From contig NZ_CP109149.1 in the NCBI RefSeq assembly GCF_035920345.1, positions 1,922,001 to 1,986,000 of the forward strand: a stretch of DNA of 64,000 nt. The letters are read 5' to 3'. Shown here piece after piece: positions 33,756-42,394 of the stretch (positions are counted from its first letter, which is position 1; every line of letters begins with the position of its first letter). The position numbers were made by a program, and so were the translations under genes. Source of the stretch: Nocardia vinacea (GTDB lineage Bacteria; Actinomycetota; Actinomycetes; Mycobacteriales; Mycobacteriaceae). A model generated the notes under the pieces. That model was given only the letters and a program-made list of their open reading frames with translations. It was not told where the DNA came from and did no database searches.

Positions 33756-35018
33756 ATGGGAATCTCCTTGAGCGCACAAGAACCCTTGTCTCATGCACCG
33801 GCCTGCCCGGTGGCTCACGGTTCACCGCTGAACTCGGAGGGGCCGCCAGTGCCGTTGCACTCACCGGAATTCGCTGTCGATCCGCATCGGGCATACCGTG
33901 AGATGCGCCAGCGGTTCGGTTCGCTGGTGGCGGTGGAACTGGCGCCGGGGGTGCCTGCCACGTTGGTGATCGGCTACCGGGCCGCATTGCGCATTCTCAA
34001 CGATCCCGATCATTTTCGGGCCGACCCGCGACACTGGCAGCGAAATGTTCCCGCTGACTGCCCGGTATTGCCGATCATGGAGTGGCGGCCCACCGGAAGC
34101 CGCAGTGCGGGAATGGATTTCGCGCGATATCGGCAAGCCACCACCGCGAGTATCGACGGCATCGACCTGTACGGTCTACACGCCGTCGTGCAGCAGATCG
34201 CGGTCACGCTGATCGACGGCTTCCAACCCGACGGGACAGCAGATCTGTTGAGCCAGTACGCATTTCCGCTGACATTCCAGGTCTGCTGCGCCCTGGTCGG
34301 CTGCCCGGACGAGATCGGGCAGCGGGTTGCCGCGGGCATGGCCGCGATGTTCGAGGGCACTGACGCCGACAAGGGCAACCAGATGGTGTACGACGCTATG
34401 CGCGAACTCGTGGCACTGAAGCGGTCCGAGCCGGGCAATGACATCGCATCACTGCTGCTGCAACACCCTGCCGACCTCGATGAGGAGGAACTGGTCCACC
34501 AACTGGTTACCTTCTACGGTGCGGGAATCGAGTTGCAGCTCAACTTGATCGTCAACACGTTGCTGCTGATCATCACCGACGATCGATTCGGCGACAGCGT
34601 GCTCGGCGGCAGCCTGTCGACGCGCGACGCACTCGACGAGGTGCTGTTCAACGACCCACCCCTGGCGAATTACTGCATCACTTACCCCAGACAGCCGATC
34701 CTGATCGACGACTTCTGGCTACCCGCCCACCAGCCCGTCGTGATCAGCATGGCCGCGTGCAACAACGACCCCTCGATCCGAACCGAAGACCGCACAGGAA
34801 ACCGTTCACATCTGGCATTCGGGATCGGCCAGCACGCCTGCCCCGCCCGATCACTGGCATATATGGTCGCCCAGGACGCCATCGATCAACTCCTTGACAG
34901 GCTGCCGAACATTCGTCCGGCACTCCCCGGCGTCGAACCCGCCTGGCGCCCAGGGCCGTTCCACCGGGCATTGGCCACGCTGCCGGTGACGTTCCGCGAC
35001 GCGGGCGCCCCAGCATGA
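33756..35018 (+). CDS. CYP157-like cytochrome P450 lacking the K-helix arginine
   Basis: 420 residues from the ATG at 33756. The frame is open further upstream, but that part is low-complexity. The start is typical (ACPVAHGSPLNSEGPPVPLH, then FAVDPHRAYREMRQRFGS). The heme loop is FGIGQHACP with the thiolate at Cys362. The K-helix reads LDEVLFNDPP, so the E-x-x-R motif is E295-V-L-F298 and the normally invariant Arg is absent. CYP157 enzymes of actinobacterial conservons are known to lack this Arg, and the acidic FYGAGIELQLN at the I-helix fits that lineage. The usual conservon partners (sensor kinase, roadblock, DUF742, GTPase) are not in the window. The substrate and redox partner are unknown. 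Confidence 0.8.
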   Translation: MGISLSAQEPLSHAPACPVAHGSPLNSEGPPVPLHSPEFAVDPHRAYREMRQRFGSLVAVELAPGVPATLVIGYRAALRILNDPDHFRADPRHWQRNVPADCPVLPIMEWRPTGSRSAGMDFARYRQATTASIDGIDLYGLHAVVQQIAVTLIDGFQPDGTADLLSQYAFPLTFQVCCALVGCPDEIGQRVAAGMAAMFEGTDADKGNQMVYDAMRELVALKRSEPGNDIASLLLQHPADLDEEELVHQLVTFYGAGIELQLNLIVNTLLLIITDDRFGDSVLGGSLSTRDALDEVLFNDPPLANYCITYPRQPILIDDFWLPAHQPVVISMAACNNDPSIRTEDRTGNRSHLAFGIGQHACPARSLAYMVAQDAIDQLLDRLPNIRPALPGVEPAWRPGPFHRALATLPVTFRDAGAPA

Positions 35019-35052
35019 GCTTCGGGGAGAGAGTTCAGCAATCCGCCCAGGG

Positions 35053-35160
35053 ACGTGCGTCGCCTCGCGTTCCGCATGCGCGAACACGGTGTCAAGCCCG
35101 AGCTCGAGATCTGTGACACCGGCCATCTCGACGCTTGCCTGCGGTTGCGTGATGAGGGGC
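35053..35160 (+). pseudogene. BKACE (beta-keto acid cleavage enzyme) fragment
   Basis: The plus frame reads RMREHGVKPELEICDTGHLD then ACLRLRDEG, matching a conserved strand-helix unit of the DUF849/BKACE TIM-barrel family. Nothing before or after belongs to the family, so this is a short remnant. Confidence 0.5.
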
Positions 35161-35184
35161 AGGTGTTGTTCGCCGTCGGAGAGG

Positions 35185-35367
35185 TGGAATGCGACGAAGC
35201 TGCAGTTGTGGGTCGCCGCGTGCATCTACTGGGGTTGGCCCACCGACCGTGCAGCGTTCGCCGAGTACTGGGACACCGGGCTCGCCAAGGCCGACATCGA
35301 CCCCACCATCCGCACCTACTTCGATGCCCTGATCGATCTGCGGACGATGCCGCTACCCGTGCGCTGA
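35185..35367 (+). pseudogene. oxygenase MpaB-like (DUF2236) C-terminal fragment
   Basis: LQLWVAACIYWGWPTDRAAF, then AEYWDTGLAKADIDPTIRTY and FDALIDLRTMPLPVR, resembles the helical region of DUF2236/MpaB-type heme-dependent oxygenases, in which a WPADRAAF-like sequence precedes a YW motif. Only about 55 residues remain, directly after the BKACE fragment. Confidence 0.4.
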
Positions 35368-35767
35368 CATTCGCTCGCCCGCACCGCTTCTTCGTCGCTG
35401 GCGCACTGCCACGCCCCTGCGAGGTCAAATGCAGATGCCCTGGATCGCGCGTGATCGACGCCGATACGACCTTGTCCTACGCCTGCTGGGTTTCGCACTG
35501 TCACAGTCGCCCAAACAGATTCGCATGTTCCCCTCAATCTCTATATCTGGGACCTACGCCGCCGGATGCGCAGCGGAACACCACTGTTGTAGATTCCACG
35601 CTCTGATTCGGGTCTTCACCGATGGCGGCCGGAACGAGTTGGGTGTGGCTCTCCTGCCGAGGCCGCCCGACGCCAGGGACGCATCGATCCCGTCGCCCGC
35701 CACCAGTTGACCAGCAGAAAACCACAGGTCGCCCCCGTTCCCATGTTCGACACGCGCCGCCGAGGGC
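35368..35767. other. no recognisable gene
   Basis: Both strands give short frames only. It ends at dispersed repeat R1. Confidence 0.45.
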
Positions 35768-35876
35768 ACGAACCTACGGCAAAACGGACCAGAATCGTTA
35801 CGCCACCGCTATTTGCCGATGACCAGCAGTTTTCGGTGTTGCAGCAGGTTGGCGTACTGGTCGATACCCCCTCCTT
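35768..35876. repeat. dispersed repeat R1, copy joined to AbrB-like ORF
   Basis: It is nearly identical to 15611-15733. Here it runs directly into the region TTATGCCCCAAAAACCGGGT, which is shared with about 1955 onward. Confidence 0.75.
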
Positions 35877-36160
35877 ATGCCCCAAAAACCGGGTCCGGGC
35901 ATCGCCTGGAAACTCTGTCCTGGCCGTACATCGCCACCTGCGGGTTTGCTCCGTTCGGCGGTGGTCGATATGACCGATGACACATTATCTCCGCTGATCC
36001 CTTCCTTCTCCTCCATCGGGCTCGTCGGCGGAGATGCCTCCGGAATCGGTGCCGTTCTGCCGATGGCGACCGTGAAGCAACCACCAGCGCACACCGCGGT
36101 GTACAGCGTGCGGCCGGTCGACACCAACGGGCGCGTGGTCGACAAAGCCGTTCTGCGAGC
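35877..36160 (+). repeat. long dispersed repeat shared with 1958-2250
   Basis: About 290 bp match 1958-2250, with roughly nine of ten bases identical by eye. The match covers the upstream region and first part of the AbrB-like ORF and ends at GTTCTGCGAGC, where copy 1 switches to integrase-proximal sequence. Confidence 0.8.
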
Positions 36161-36311
36161 GCTGGATTGGCACCCTGGTGACCTGCTGTCCTGGCGGATC
36201 GCTGTGGGGCTGATACCGAACGGCCGCAAGGGCAGAGGATGCCTGAGCAGAGTTGAAAGCGTTCAGTTGCCGCACTGGACAAGGTCACAACTCTTGACCT
36301 CGGATGGGTGA
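35970..36311 (+). CDS. AbrB/SpoVT-like small protein, longer copy
   Basis: 113 residues from the ATG at 35970 (TDDTLSPLIPSFSSIGLV). The central segment YSVRPVDTNGRVVDKAVLRA, then LDWHPGDLLSWRIAVGLIPN, has the strand-GR turn-strand pattern of AbrB/MazE swapped-hairpin DNA-binding domains. Copy 1 near 2.1 kb lacks the second half. The last 30 residues may be out-of-family. It is surrounded by repeat debris, so functionality is uncertain. Confidence 0.4.
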   Translation: MTDDTLSPLIPSFSSIGLVGGDASGIGAVLPMATVKQPPAHTAVYSVRPVDTNGRVVDKAVLRALDWHPGDLLSWRIAVGLIPNGRKGRGCLSRVESVQLPHWTRSQLLTSDG

Positions 36312-36424
36312 TCATCGATGTCGCCATCAACTCAGTTGGCGTGGCGATTGGCTACTGGACTGGAGGTCGGGCTCGCCAGACGACACAGCCAGCGCGCGGC
36401 CGAGAATCCATTTCCGCGGTGTGC

Positions 36425-36937
36425 CTACCGCCATCCGTTGGGTTCCATGCGCATAACCGGCTGGGCATCGAGCATTCGGCGCAGCGCAGCATCGAGGGGC
36501 CAAGGAAACAGCAGGTCGTGGCCGAGCCGATTGTCCACCGCAGACACCGCTCCCCGCAGCATTGACGTGGTACCGACCCGGTCGACGATCGATTCGAACA
36601 ACGGGGGCGGCGTCGCCAGGTAATACAGTGGCCGCAGCATTGTCCCCGCCGCTACTCGGCGAGTGGCCCCTCGCCGCAACGGCGCGCTCAATCCGGCGGC
36701 ATAGAGCAGACCGTCGGGTGTTATCAGCAAACGCTCCGAGGTAACAGCGACGTTGCCGGTGGATTCGCCGCTGCCCCATTCCATCGCCGCAAGTCGGCCG
36801 TGCATCACACGCCATCGGGCGTCGTCGGACAGCACCCTTTCGACGTCGTCTCGACACAACCACGGATACGGCCCGGCGCCGGAATCGAAGCATTGCCGCA
36901 GAGCCTCGTCGATGAAATCGAACAGTCGCTGGTTCAT
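36425..36937 (-). CDS. conserved-looking hypothetical protein
   Basis: 170 residues. The ATG at 36937 is preceded by GAGGAG at 7 nt. It begins MNQRLFDFIDEALRQCFDSG and contains RVLSDDARWRVMHGRLAAME, NVAVTSERLLITPDGLLYAA and LGHDLLFPWPLDAALRRMLD. No motif is recognised. It lies 61 nt downstream of another small hypothetical gene on the same strand and probably shares its transcript. Confidence 0.6.
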   Translation of the reverse strand: MNQRLFDFIDEALRQCFDSGAGPYPWLCRDDVERVLSDDARWRVMHGRLAAMEWGSGESTGNVAVTSERLLITPDGLLYAAGLSAPLRRGATRRVAAGTMLRPLYYLATPPPLFESIVDRVGTTSMLRGAVSAVDNRLGHDLLFPWPLDAALRRMLDAQPVMRMEPNGWR

Positions 36938-36998
36938 CACATGCTCCTCGATCGCGCGACATCCGGACAAGCTGCGTGTCGTCCGGCATAACTTCGTA

Positions 36999-37340
36999 CT
37001 AGAACATCGCCTCGGCGGAGTGGTCGAGATCCATCATCGCGGCCTCGATATCGAGACTGGTTGGTGGTCGAACGACGGTTCCGCCGCACTCCGGTCCACT
37101 GCACCGTGAACCCCTGCGGCTCGGGGCGCGGGGCGCGATTCTTCCTTCTTCGGCCAGATCAGCGGGACCCACGTGGTACGTCCGGATAGCTTCGGCTTCT
37201 CCGTCGACGCTCGTCACTTCGAACGCGAAGATGGCAACGCGTTCTCTCTTGGCCGGACGCCCGAACGGCCAGGGATTGTCGTACTGTTCCCCCGACGGAT
37301 TCCCGATCGTCTTCGCGATTATCGTTGTCGGCTCACCCAT
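36999..37340 (-). CDS. small hypothetical protein
   Basis: 113 residues from the ATG at 37340, with GAGGAACGAGA upstream. The first 60 residues look like a compact beta-rich domain (RERVAIFAFEVTSVDGEAEA, IRTYHVGPADLAEEGRIAPR). The tail carries RCSGPECGGTVVRPPTSLDI, a lone Cys pair. No family is recognised. Confidence 0.5.
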   Translation of the reverse strand: MGEPTTIIAKTIGNPSGEQYDNPWPFGRPAKRERVAIFAFEVTSVDGEAEAIRTYHVGPADLAEEGRIAPRAPSRRGSRCSGPECGGTVVRPPTSLDIEAAMMDLDHSAEAMF

Positions 37341-37435
37341 GATTCTCGTTCCTCACTTTCTGCGGCTTCCGAAGCGTGGGGCCCGTCGCGGATCGAAAAA
37401 AGCTGGTCAGCTCGACCATGACCGCATAGTCCACC

Positions 37436-37973
37436 CTATCGCCGGGGCGCTGGGCTGCCGCCCTTCCGGTGGAGATCTGTGTAATCCGTCAGTCCGAAGC
37501 GTGCAACGAGTTCACCGTTGTCGGCATCGAGGGTGATGGTGGCACCGTCGTCGATGTCGCCGGACAACAGCGCCCGCCCAATGCGTGTCTCGACTTCGTG
37601 AGAGATGAAGCGCCGCAACAGCCGCGCGTCGTACACCGGGTCGTATCCCTCCTTTTGGGAGTCCGCATCCCTCGCGCTTCGCGCCGGGATCGCAAATACC
37701 ACCAGGCCAATCCAGGAGCCGTCTGTGGTTTGCCCCCGCGCATAGACCAGGCCGGACACCACCTGTGCAGTCGAGTCCGGACGATTTGACGCGCATCGTC
37801 ACCGCATCACGACGGAATGCACCCTGCGGCGGGATCGCGATGCCCAAATTCACGTTCACCGGCATTGGCGGGTCGATGACGCGCTTCAGCGGCGGGGTGA
37901 AATCATCGTCCCACGATTCGAACACATGTGCGACAATCTCATACCGGTCGTTTGCTTGGGAAAGGCTGGACAT
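37436..37973 (-). pseudogene. hybrid remnant: hypothetical protein joined to a ClpB C-terminus
   Basis: It starts at 37973 as SSLSQANDRYEIVAHVFESW and reads RVIDPPMPVNVNLGIAIPPQ, then shifts frame near 37765 into VVSGLVYARGQTTDGSWIGL. At about 37655 it becomes YDPVYDARLLRRFISHEVET then RIGRALLSGDIDDGATITLD, which parallels the ClpB C-terminal domain of the intact gene at 46-48.6 kb ([20 protein letters not shown]). This is a fragment of another clpB 3' end captured in a different gene. Confidence 0.65.
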
Positions 37974-38157
37974 GGTGAGTATCGGGGATCATGTGTTGCT
38001 GGTGGCGGGCGGCGTCTCGGTGTTCACGGTGATCGAGATCGATGGCGACCACGCGATCGTCGAGTCGACCCAAGTCGACTCACCAGGCCGCTACCTGTTC
38101 CGCGTACCGGTGGCTGAACTCGTTGCGGCCGTTAGCGACTCGGGTGGTGGTGACTAG
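37972..38157 (+). CDS. small beta-rich hypothetical protein
   Basis: 61 residues, MVSIGDHVLLVAGGVSVFTV then IEIDGDHAIVESTQVDSPGR, with the look of a small barrel. Its ATG shares the CATG with the oppositely oriented hybrid remnant, and its TAG overlaps the GTG of the next gene (TAGTG). No function is assigned. Confidence 0.5.
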   Translation: MVSIGDHVLLVAGGVSVFTVIEIDGDHAIVESTQVDSPGRYLFRVPVAELVAAVSDSGGGD

Positions 38158-38488
38158 TGGCCCGATTCCGCCTGGAAGAAGACCTCCCGATCCCCGGGCA
38201 CGCCGTCCTGTCCACCCGGCTGGGCTCGGAGGATCTGGACGAACTCATCGAAACTGCGCGGCTGTGGGCGTTGCGGGCCACCAGTTCCAAACAACTGCGA
38301 CTCTATGACCGGTCCGTCGAGCTGCTGGCGGTCGAGGGCTGCGGGGTAGCACTGGTCAACGCGGTCGACGAGTGGGTATCGACCGGCAGCCGTTGTGCGA
38401 GTGCGGGGAGATGCTGCACGCCACACAGATCGCGGGACGGCCCAGCTGGTACTGCGTGAGCTGCAACTTCCGGGCACAAGCTGCCTGA
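38157..38488 (+). pseudogene. zinc-ribbon protein, frameshifted
   Basis: The GTG at 38157 overlaps the previous stop. It reads ARFRLEEDLPIPGHAVLSTR and LIETARLWALRATSSKQLRL, to VNAVDEWVST. Around 38385 coding moves two bases on and gives PLCECGEMLHATQIAGRPSW then YCVSCNFRAQAA before a stop at 38488. The restored CxC...CxxC is a zinc ribbon. A single indel (real or assembly error) breaks it. Confidence 0.5.
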
Positions 38489-38528
38489 ACCGAAATATCC
38501 GGTGGCCAAACGGATGCGAACTCGTGGG

Positions 38529-39300
38529 TCACTTATCGTCGGAGCGGGGTGTCGGCCACGGCGGGGGAACGTCGAAGTTGAACTTCGGCGACGACGAAGG
38601 CGCTGCGGGGATAGAGCGGCCCGGGGATGGTGTCAGTTCGACCGAGGCTTGTGGCTCGGCGGGCTCGCATGCCGGGGCGCCGACGCGGGCGAGTTCGTCG
38701 TCATCGGGATCGGTATCCCAGAGGCGGCCGACGGTGCGGCGTACGATCCAGGTCGGTGACCTGCTGAACTCGCGGCGACGTTGCACCGCGGCGCGGGTCT
38801 GCTCGGCCGCGGGCCGGTTCGGGTGCAGCGACACATGCAGTATGGCACCGGACTCGTCGGCGACCGTCAGCACATACGATCTGCCCGGTGACCCCGGCAG
38901 CGCGAGCGGTGTTGATTGCATTCGTGACCATCGAGGCGGCGCCTTTGCCGGACCCGGTTTTCCCGACGCGCAACCGCATCCCGGCTACGATTGGGGCGGC
39001 GAGGTCGGCGCAGATCGTGGTGACCAACGGTGAAAGCCCTTTGCGGAGAACCTGTTTGCCCGCGATCTTCGTATGACCATAGGCCGCGCCTTGTTTCTGG
39101 TGACCATAGACCGGGCGCAACAACGAGTCGATATCGACGAAGCACCGCACATCCGCGCCGGGCAGCAGATCCACACGCCCCGCCAGGGCGCACAGGTGTT
39201 CGCTCAGTACACCGACACGAGGCTATCGTCATCGAACATCGCCGAACCCTCGGCGAACCTGTGGAACAATCGCACTGAAAGTATCTTCCCGAACTGGTCT
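38529..39300 (-). pseudogene. IS1380-family transposase remnant with unassigned tail
   Basis: The minus strand gives VRLFHRFAEGSAMFDDDSLV, then in another frame LLPGADVRCFVDIDSLLRPV, YGHQKQGAAYGHTKIAGKQV and LRVGKTGSGKGAASMVTNAI. This is the central DDE region of IS1380-type transposases. Frames change at least twice. Below about 38880 the reading becomes SYVLTVADESGAILHVSLHP to 38529, which I cannot assign. No terminal inverted repeats were recognised. Confidence 0.6.
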
Positions 39301-39419
39301 TGATTGTTGCCTGAAGAACACCAATCATCCCAGTTCAGACGACATTTTCTCCATTTCAACAGACCCTTATCCGCCGATTACGTCGGTAGGGTCGAGGACT
39401 GGGGCGGTTCCCTCCGGTG

Positions 39420-39545
39420 ACGGTAGGTTGTGAAGCCGTGCTGGCCGCCGGTTTCCCGGTCGGTCGTTCTTCTTCCCGTCCGTGGTCACCAGCGTGACCC
39501 GTGTCCAGTCCCCGCCCATCGAACCGTGCGTGCGGTTCTCCCTAG
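39420..39545 (-). mobile_element. group II intron-like fragment
   Basis: On the minus strand GAACCGCACGCACGGTTCGA precedes GATGGGCGGGGACTGG. This recalls the purine-rich stem conserved just before the maturase ORF in bacterial group II introns. A second trace, a maturase fragment, sits at 54.6 kb. Only the fragment is present. Confidence 0.35.
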
Positions 39546-39830
39546 ATGTCGTTGCCGGGTGCGCGACCTGTTCGATCCATCAGTCTTGGGTGGCAGCAGG
39601 TGCGCGTTGCGCTGCATGTGTACGTGCTGCCGACAACCGAATTCGTGGCCGCGCGACAAATCCAGCTGGGCCCCATCGGCTTATGTACCGTGTTGCTATT
39701 CCTTGCGGTGCACGAAGTTCCGGACAACGGAACTTTCACCGGGGGACCTGATCAGCGAGCATCCGCTCGTATAGGCGCGTGCAGCGGGCTAAGGCAGCGG
39801 CTGCGCGCGCCGAGAAGTCGACGCGCCGGG
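39546..39830. other. no recognisable gene
   Basis: Short frames without family resemblance, between the intron-like fragment and a cysteine-containing C-terminal fragment. Confidence 0.4.
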
Positions 39831-40022
39831 TCAGATATTCGTGCCGGGGATGACGCAGCGTCCATCCTGGCCGATAGTCCCGACGACCATGCCGTCGGTC
39901 AGCGTGCAGAAGCTGCCGATGGCGACGCAGTCTGGGTGGGTGTTGATGACCATGTTGGGGCCGCACGGTGTACCGGGCGCATCGAGGTCACCGGCGGCGG
40001 CCTCTGCGACCGATGCGCCGCA
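39831..40022 (-). pseudogene. C-terminal fragment of a small Cys-containing protein
   Basis: The minus frame has no start. It reads DAPGTPCGPNMVINTHPDCV then AIGSFCTLTDGMVVGTIGQD and GRCVIPGTNI before the stop. The four spaced Cys suggest a disulfide-bonded exported domain. The family is not recognised. Confidence 0.3.
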
Positions 40023-40244
40023 TTAGCGCGCTGCCGAATGCGGCTGCGCCTGCCGGGTCGATTCTCGTGGCCGGTTTCGTCCCGCCAGGCCGATACGCAG
40101 GCGGGTGGACCAGTGGCAGCGTGTAGGACAGACCGGTGAGACCACACGGAGCGAAACAGGTCGAAAAGGACGCTCGCCGACCAGCGGACCTCCGAGCGGA
40201 CCCGGCTACGCCCCCGGCGGCTACTGCCGGCCGTTGAGTATTTG

Positions 40245-41639
40245 GTGACGATCGGAACTCATGTGTCGAGTGGAAAATTCCGGGGGCGCCTGTCGCGCGT
40301 ACTTCGCATTGCTGTCCTCTCCGCGGCGGTGATCGCACCGCTGGTCGCGTGCAGTTCGGGGTCGAATCCAGCGGGTTCGAATACCACGACACCCGCTCCG
40401 CGGGTCACGATTCACGGGGACGCCAACGACCCCGTCAACAAGATCGTCATTCAGGCTATTGCCGATCTGCAGCGGTATTGGTCGCAGCAGTTTCCGAAGC
40501 TGTACGGGTCCCCCTACACCCCGGTCACCGGGGGCTTCTATGCGGTGGCCCCATCGTCGGGCGAATTGCCGCCCTGTGCCGAAACGGTGGCGGACATCAC
40601 GGGCAACGCATTCTATTGTGGCGCACAGGATGTGGTGGCCTGGGATGTCGAAGGGCTGCTGCCGACCCTGCGAAAGAAGTTCGGCGACTTCGTCATACCG
40701 ATCGTGCTTGCCCACGAATGGGGCCACGCGATCCAAACGCGGGCGAACTTCCAGGGCCTCACGGTCACCAAGGAAATCCAAGCGGACTGCTTCGCCGGGG
40801 CATGGGCCGCCGATATCGGCGCGGGCCACAGCTCGTTCAAGGCCGGGACCAACGATCTCGACGCCGCCCTTGCTGGATTCCTGACGCTGCGCGACGAGCC
40901 CGGCACGGACAAGACCAATCCCGCCGCGCACGGCAGCGGTTTCGACCGGGTCAACTCCTTCCAAACCGGATTCGACGGTGGCCCCGAAACCTGCCGCGAC
41001 TACAAAGACGGTTCCCCGCCGGTGATCGAACTGCCCTTCCGATCGCTGCAAGAGCTGGCAACAGGCGGCAACGTGCCCTACGACCAGGTCCTCAACCTGG
41101 TGCCCGCGGACCTGGAAGACTTTTGGGCGCAGACATTTCCGGCGCTGACCCACAAGCCGTGGACACCGGTGGACGTCGTCGGTTTCGACCCGGGGGAACC
41201 ACCGACCTGCGGCGGCTCCCCGCCCAGTGATTACGTCCTGTTCTATTGCGCCCCAGAGGATTACATCGGCTACGACGCCGCAAACCTCCCGCGTTTCTAC
41301 TACCAGGGTGGCGACTTCGGCGTGGCGACACTCTTTGCCAACGAGTACGGCCAGGCCGTGAACGCCCGAGACGGTGACCACTCCGACGACAAAACCGCAG
41401 CACTGCGCGGCGACTGTTTCGCCGGCGCATGGAGCGCAAGCGTCCTCCTGGAAAACCGGCCGACCAGCAAAATCCGCATGTCCCCTGGAGATCTCGATAA
41501 AGCCGTCGCCGCGCTATTGGTCTTCCGCGGCTTCGGTGACAAGAACCCTGACGCGCCGGGCTTCACGCGCGTCGATGCCTACCGAGCCGGACTGCTCAAC
41601 GGCCCCGACGCCTGCACGAAACCCATGCCGGCCAAATAG
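40245..41639 (+). CDS. lipoprotein with tandem neutral zinc metallopeptidase-like domains, second one degenerate
   Basis: 464 residues from the GTG at 40245; no strong ribosome-binding site, so the start is tentative. A signal peptide (RVLRIAVLSAAVIAPLVACS) ends in a lipobox, giving a lipid-anchored cell-surface protein. Domain 1 (about 55-245) has YWSQQFPKLYGSPYTPV, CGAQDVVAWD and the zinc motif IVLAHEWGHAIQ, then EIQADCFAGAWAADI with the third-ligand Glu. Domain 2 (about 255-455) repeats the layout (FWAQTFPALTHKPWTPV, YCAPEDYIGYD, RGDCFAGAWSAS). But the motif is FANEYGQAVN, so both His ligands are gone. One active and one inactive lobe are predicted. This is the neutral zinc metallopeptidase (DUF2342/YpfJ-like) type. 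Confidence 0.75.
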   Translation: MTIGTHVSSGKFRGRLSRVLRIAVLSAAVIAPLVACSSGSNPAGSNTTTPAPRVTIHGDANDPVNKIVIQAIADLQRYWSQQFPKLYGSPYTPVTGGFYAVAPSSGELPPCAETVADITGNAFYCGAQDVVAWDVEGLLPTLRKKFGDFVIPIVLAHEWGHAIQTRANFQGLTVTKEIQADCFAGAWAADIGAGHSSFKAGTNDLDAALAGFLTLRDEPGTDKTNPAAHGSGFDRVNSFQTGFDGGPETCRDYKDGSPPVIELPFRSLQELATGGNVPYDQVLNLVPADLEDFWAQTFPALTHKPWTPVDVVGFDPGEPPTCGGSPPSDYVLFYCAPEDYIGYDAANLPRFYYQGGDFGVATLFANEYGQAVNARDGDHSDDKTAALRGDCFAGAWSASVLLENRPTSKIRMSPGDLDKAVAALLVFRGFGDKNPDAPGFTRVDAYRAGLLNGPDACTKPMPAK

Positions 41640-41706
41640 GCTTCCGAATTCCTAGCGGATGGTCGATCGATGACCTCGGCTTCGCAACGATGATCCGCCG
41701 TCCCGG

Positions 41707-42243
41707 CTACGGCGACCACCTCGCCGCCACCACCGACCCAGGCATCCACGAGCGCCGATCGGCCGTCCTCGCTCCCCCGGTTTCGCCGACGCCATCGCCT
41801 GGCCGGCCCCAACCCAGGAGCCCGAAGGTGCCCCACTGGCACGTCACCTTCACCGTCGTCGATTGCGACGAAATAGCCACTGCCGCAACGAGACCCAGCG
41901 CGGCAGTGGTGTCGGTGGGTTGCTTGCCGAGTGCATGGGCTACGGCTTCGTCCATCCCATCGCTCGGCCGCGCCGGGAGGCCATATCGAACCCGGTGTGC
42001 CCCCAAGTCAGCGCGCGCCGACCGATCACATTCGTCGTGATAGTGCGATGAGCCCGGGACGAAACTCGCAACGCTACCCACGAACCGTGATAGTTCCGCC
42101 GCGGCTCCCATCAGAACGGCCGCGCGCTCGGCGTCACAGGCCCGCAGTGCCGAGCCGCAGCCCCACCGGAGGGTTGCAGGTCGGCCCCGATCCCACTGCT
42201 CGACGGCGTGGTCGAACGCCGCGACAACACCGTCGCGATCCAT
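41707..42243 (-). pseudogene. LuxR-family ATPase regulator remnant
   Basis: The minus frame reads [20 protein letters not shown] and YHDECDRSARADLGAHRVRY then MDEAVAHALGKQP. This is the C-terminal signature of large LuxR/AAA regulators, in which a DEAVAxALG motif precedes the HTH linker. The ATPase core and the HTH are absent. The downstream part reads as debris. Confidence 0.4.
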
Positions 42244-42394
42244 AGCTGATCGCCTATCGCCCCTGTTCCGGCAGGACAAATCGGTTTCCGTTTTTCGCCT
42301 TGTCGGACCGTTTCATGCCCTTGGCGCGGTCGGCAGGATTGGCGGTGTCGAATATCCGGCGGCCGGCCGGTCGCGCCGATCCGAAGGAATTGAT

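Noticed and set aside
42244..42394. HspR-binding HAIR element upstream of dnaK
   Set aside because: No CTTGAGT-N7-ACTCAAG or close variant is present in the interval.
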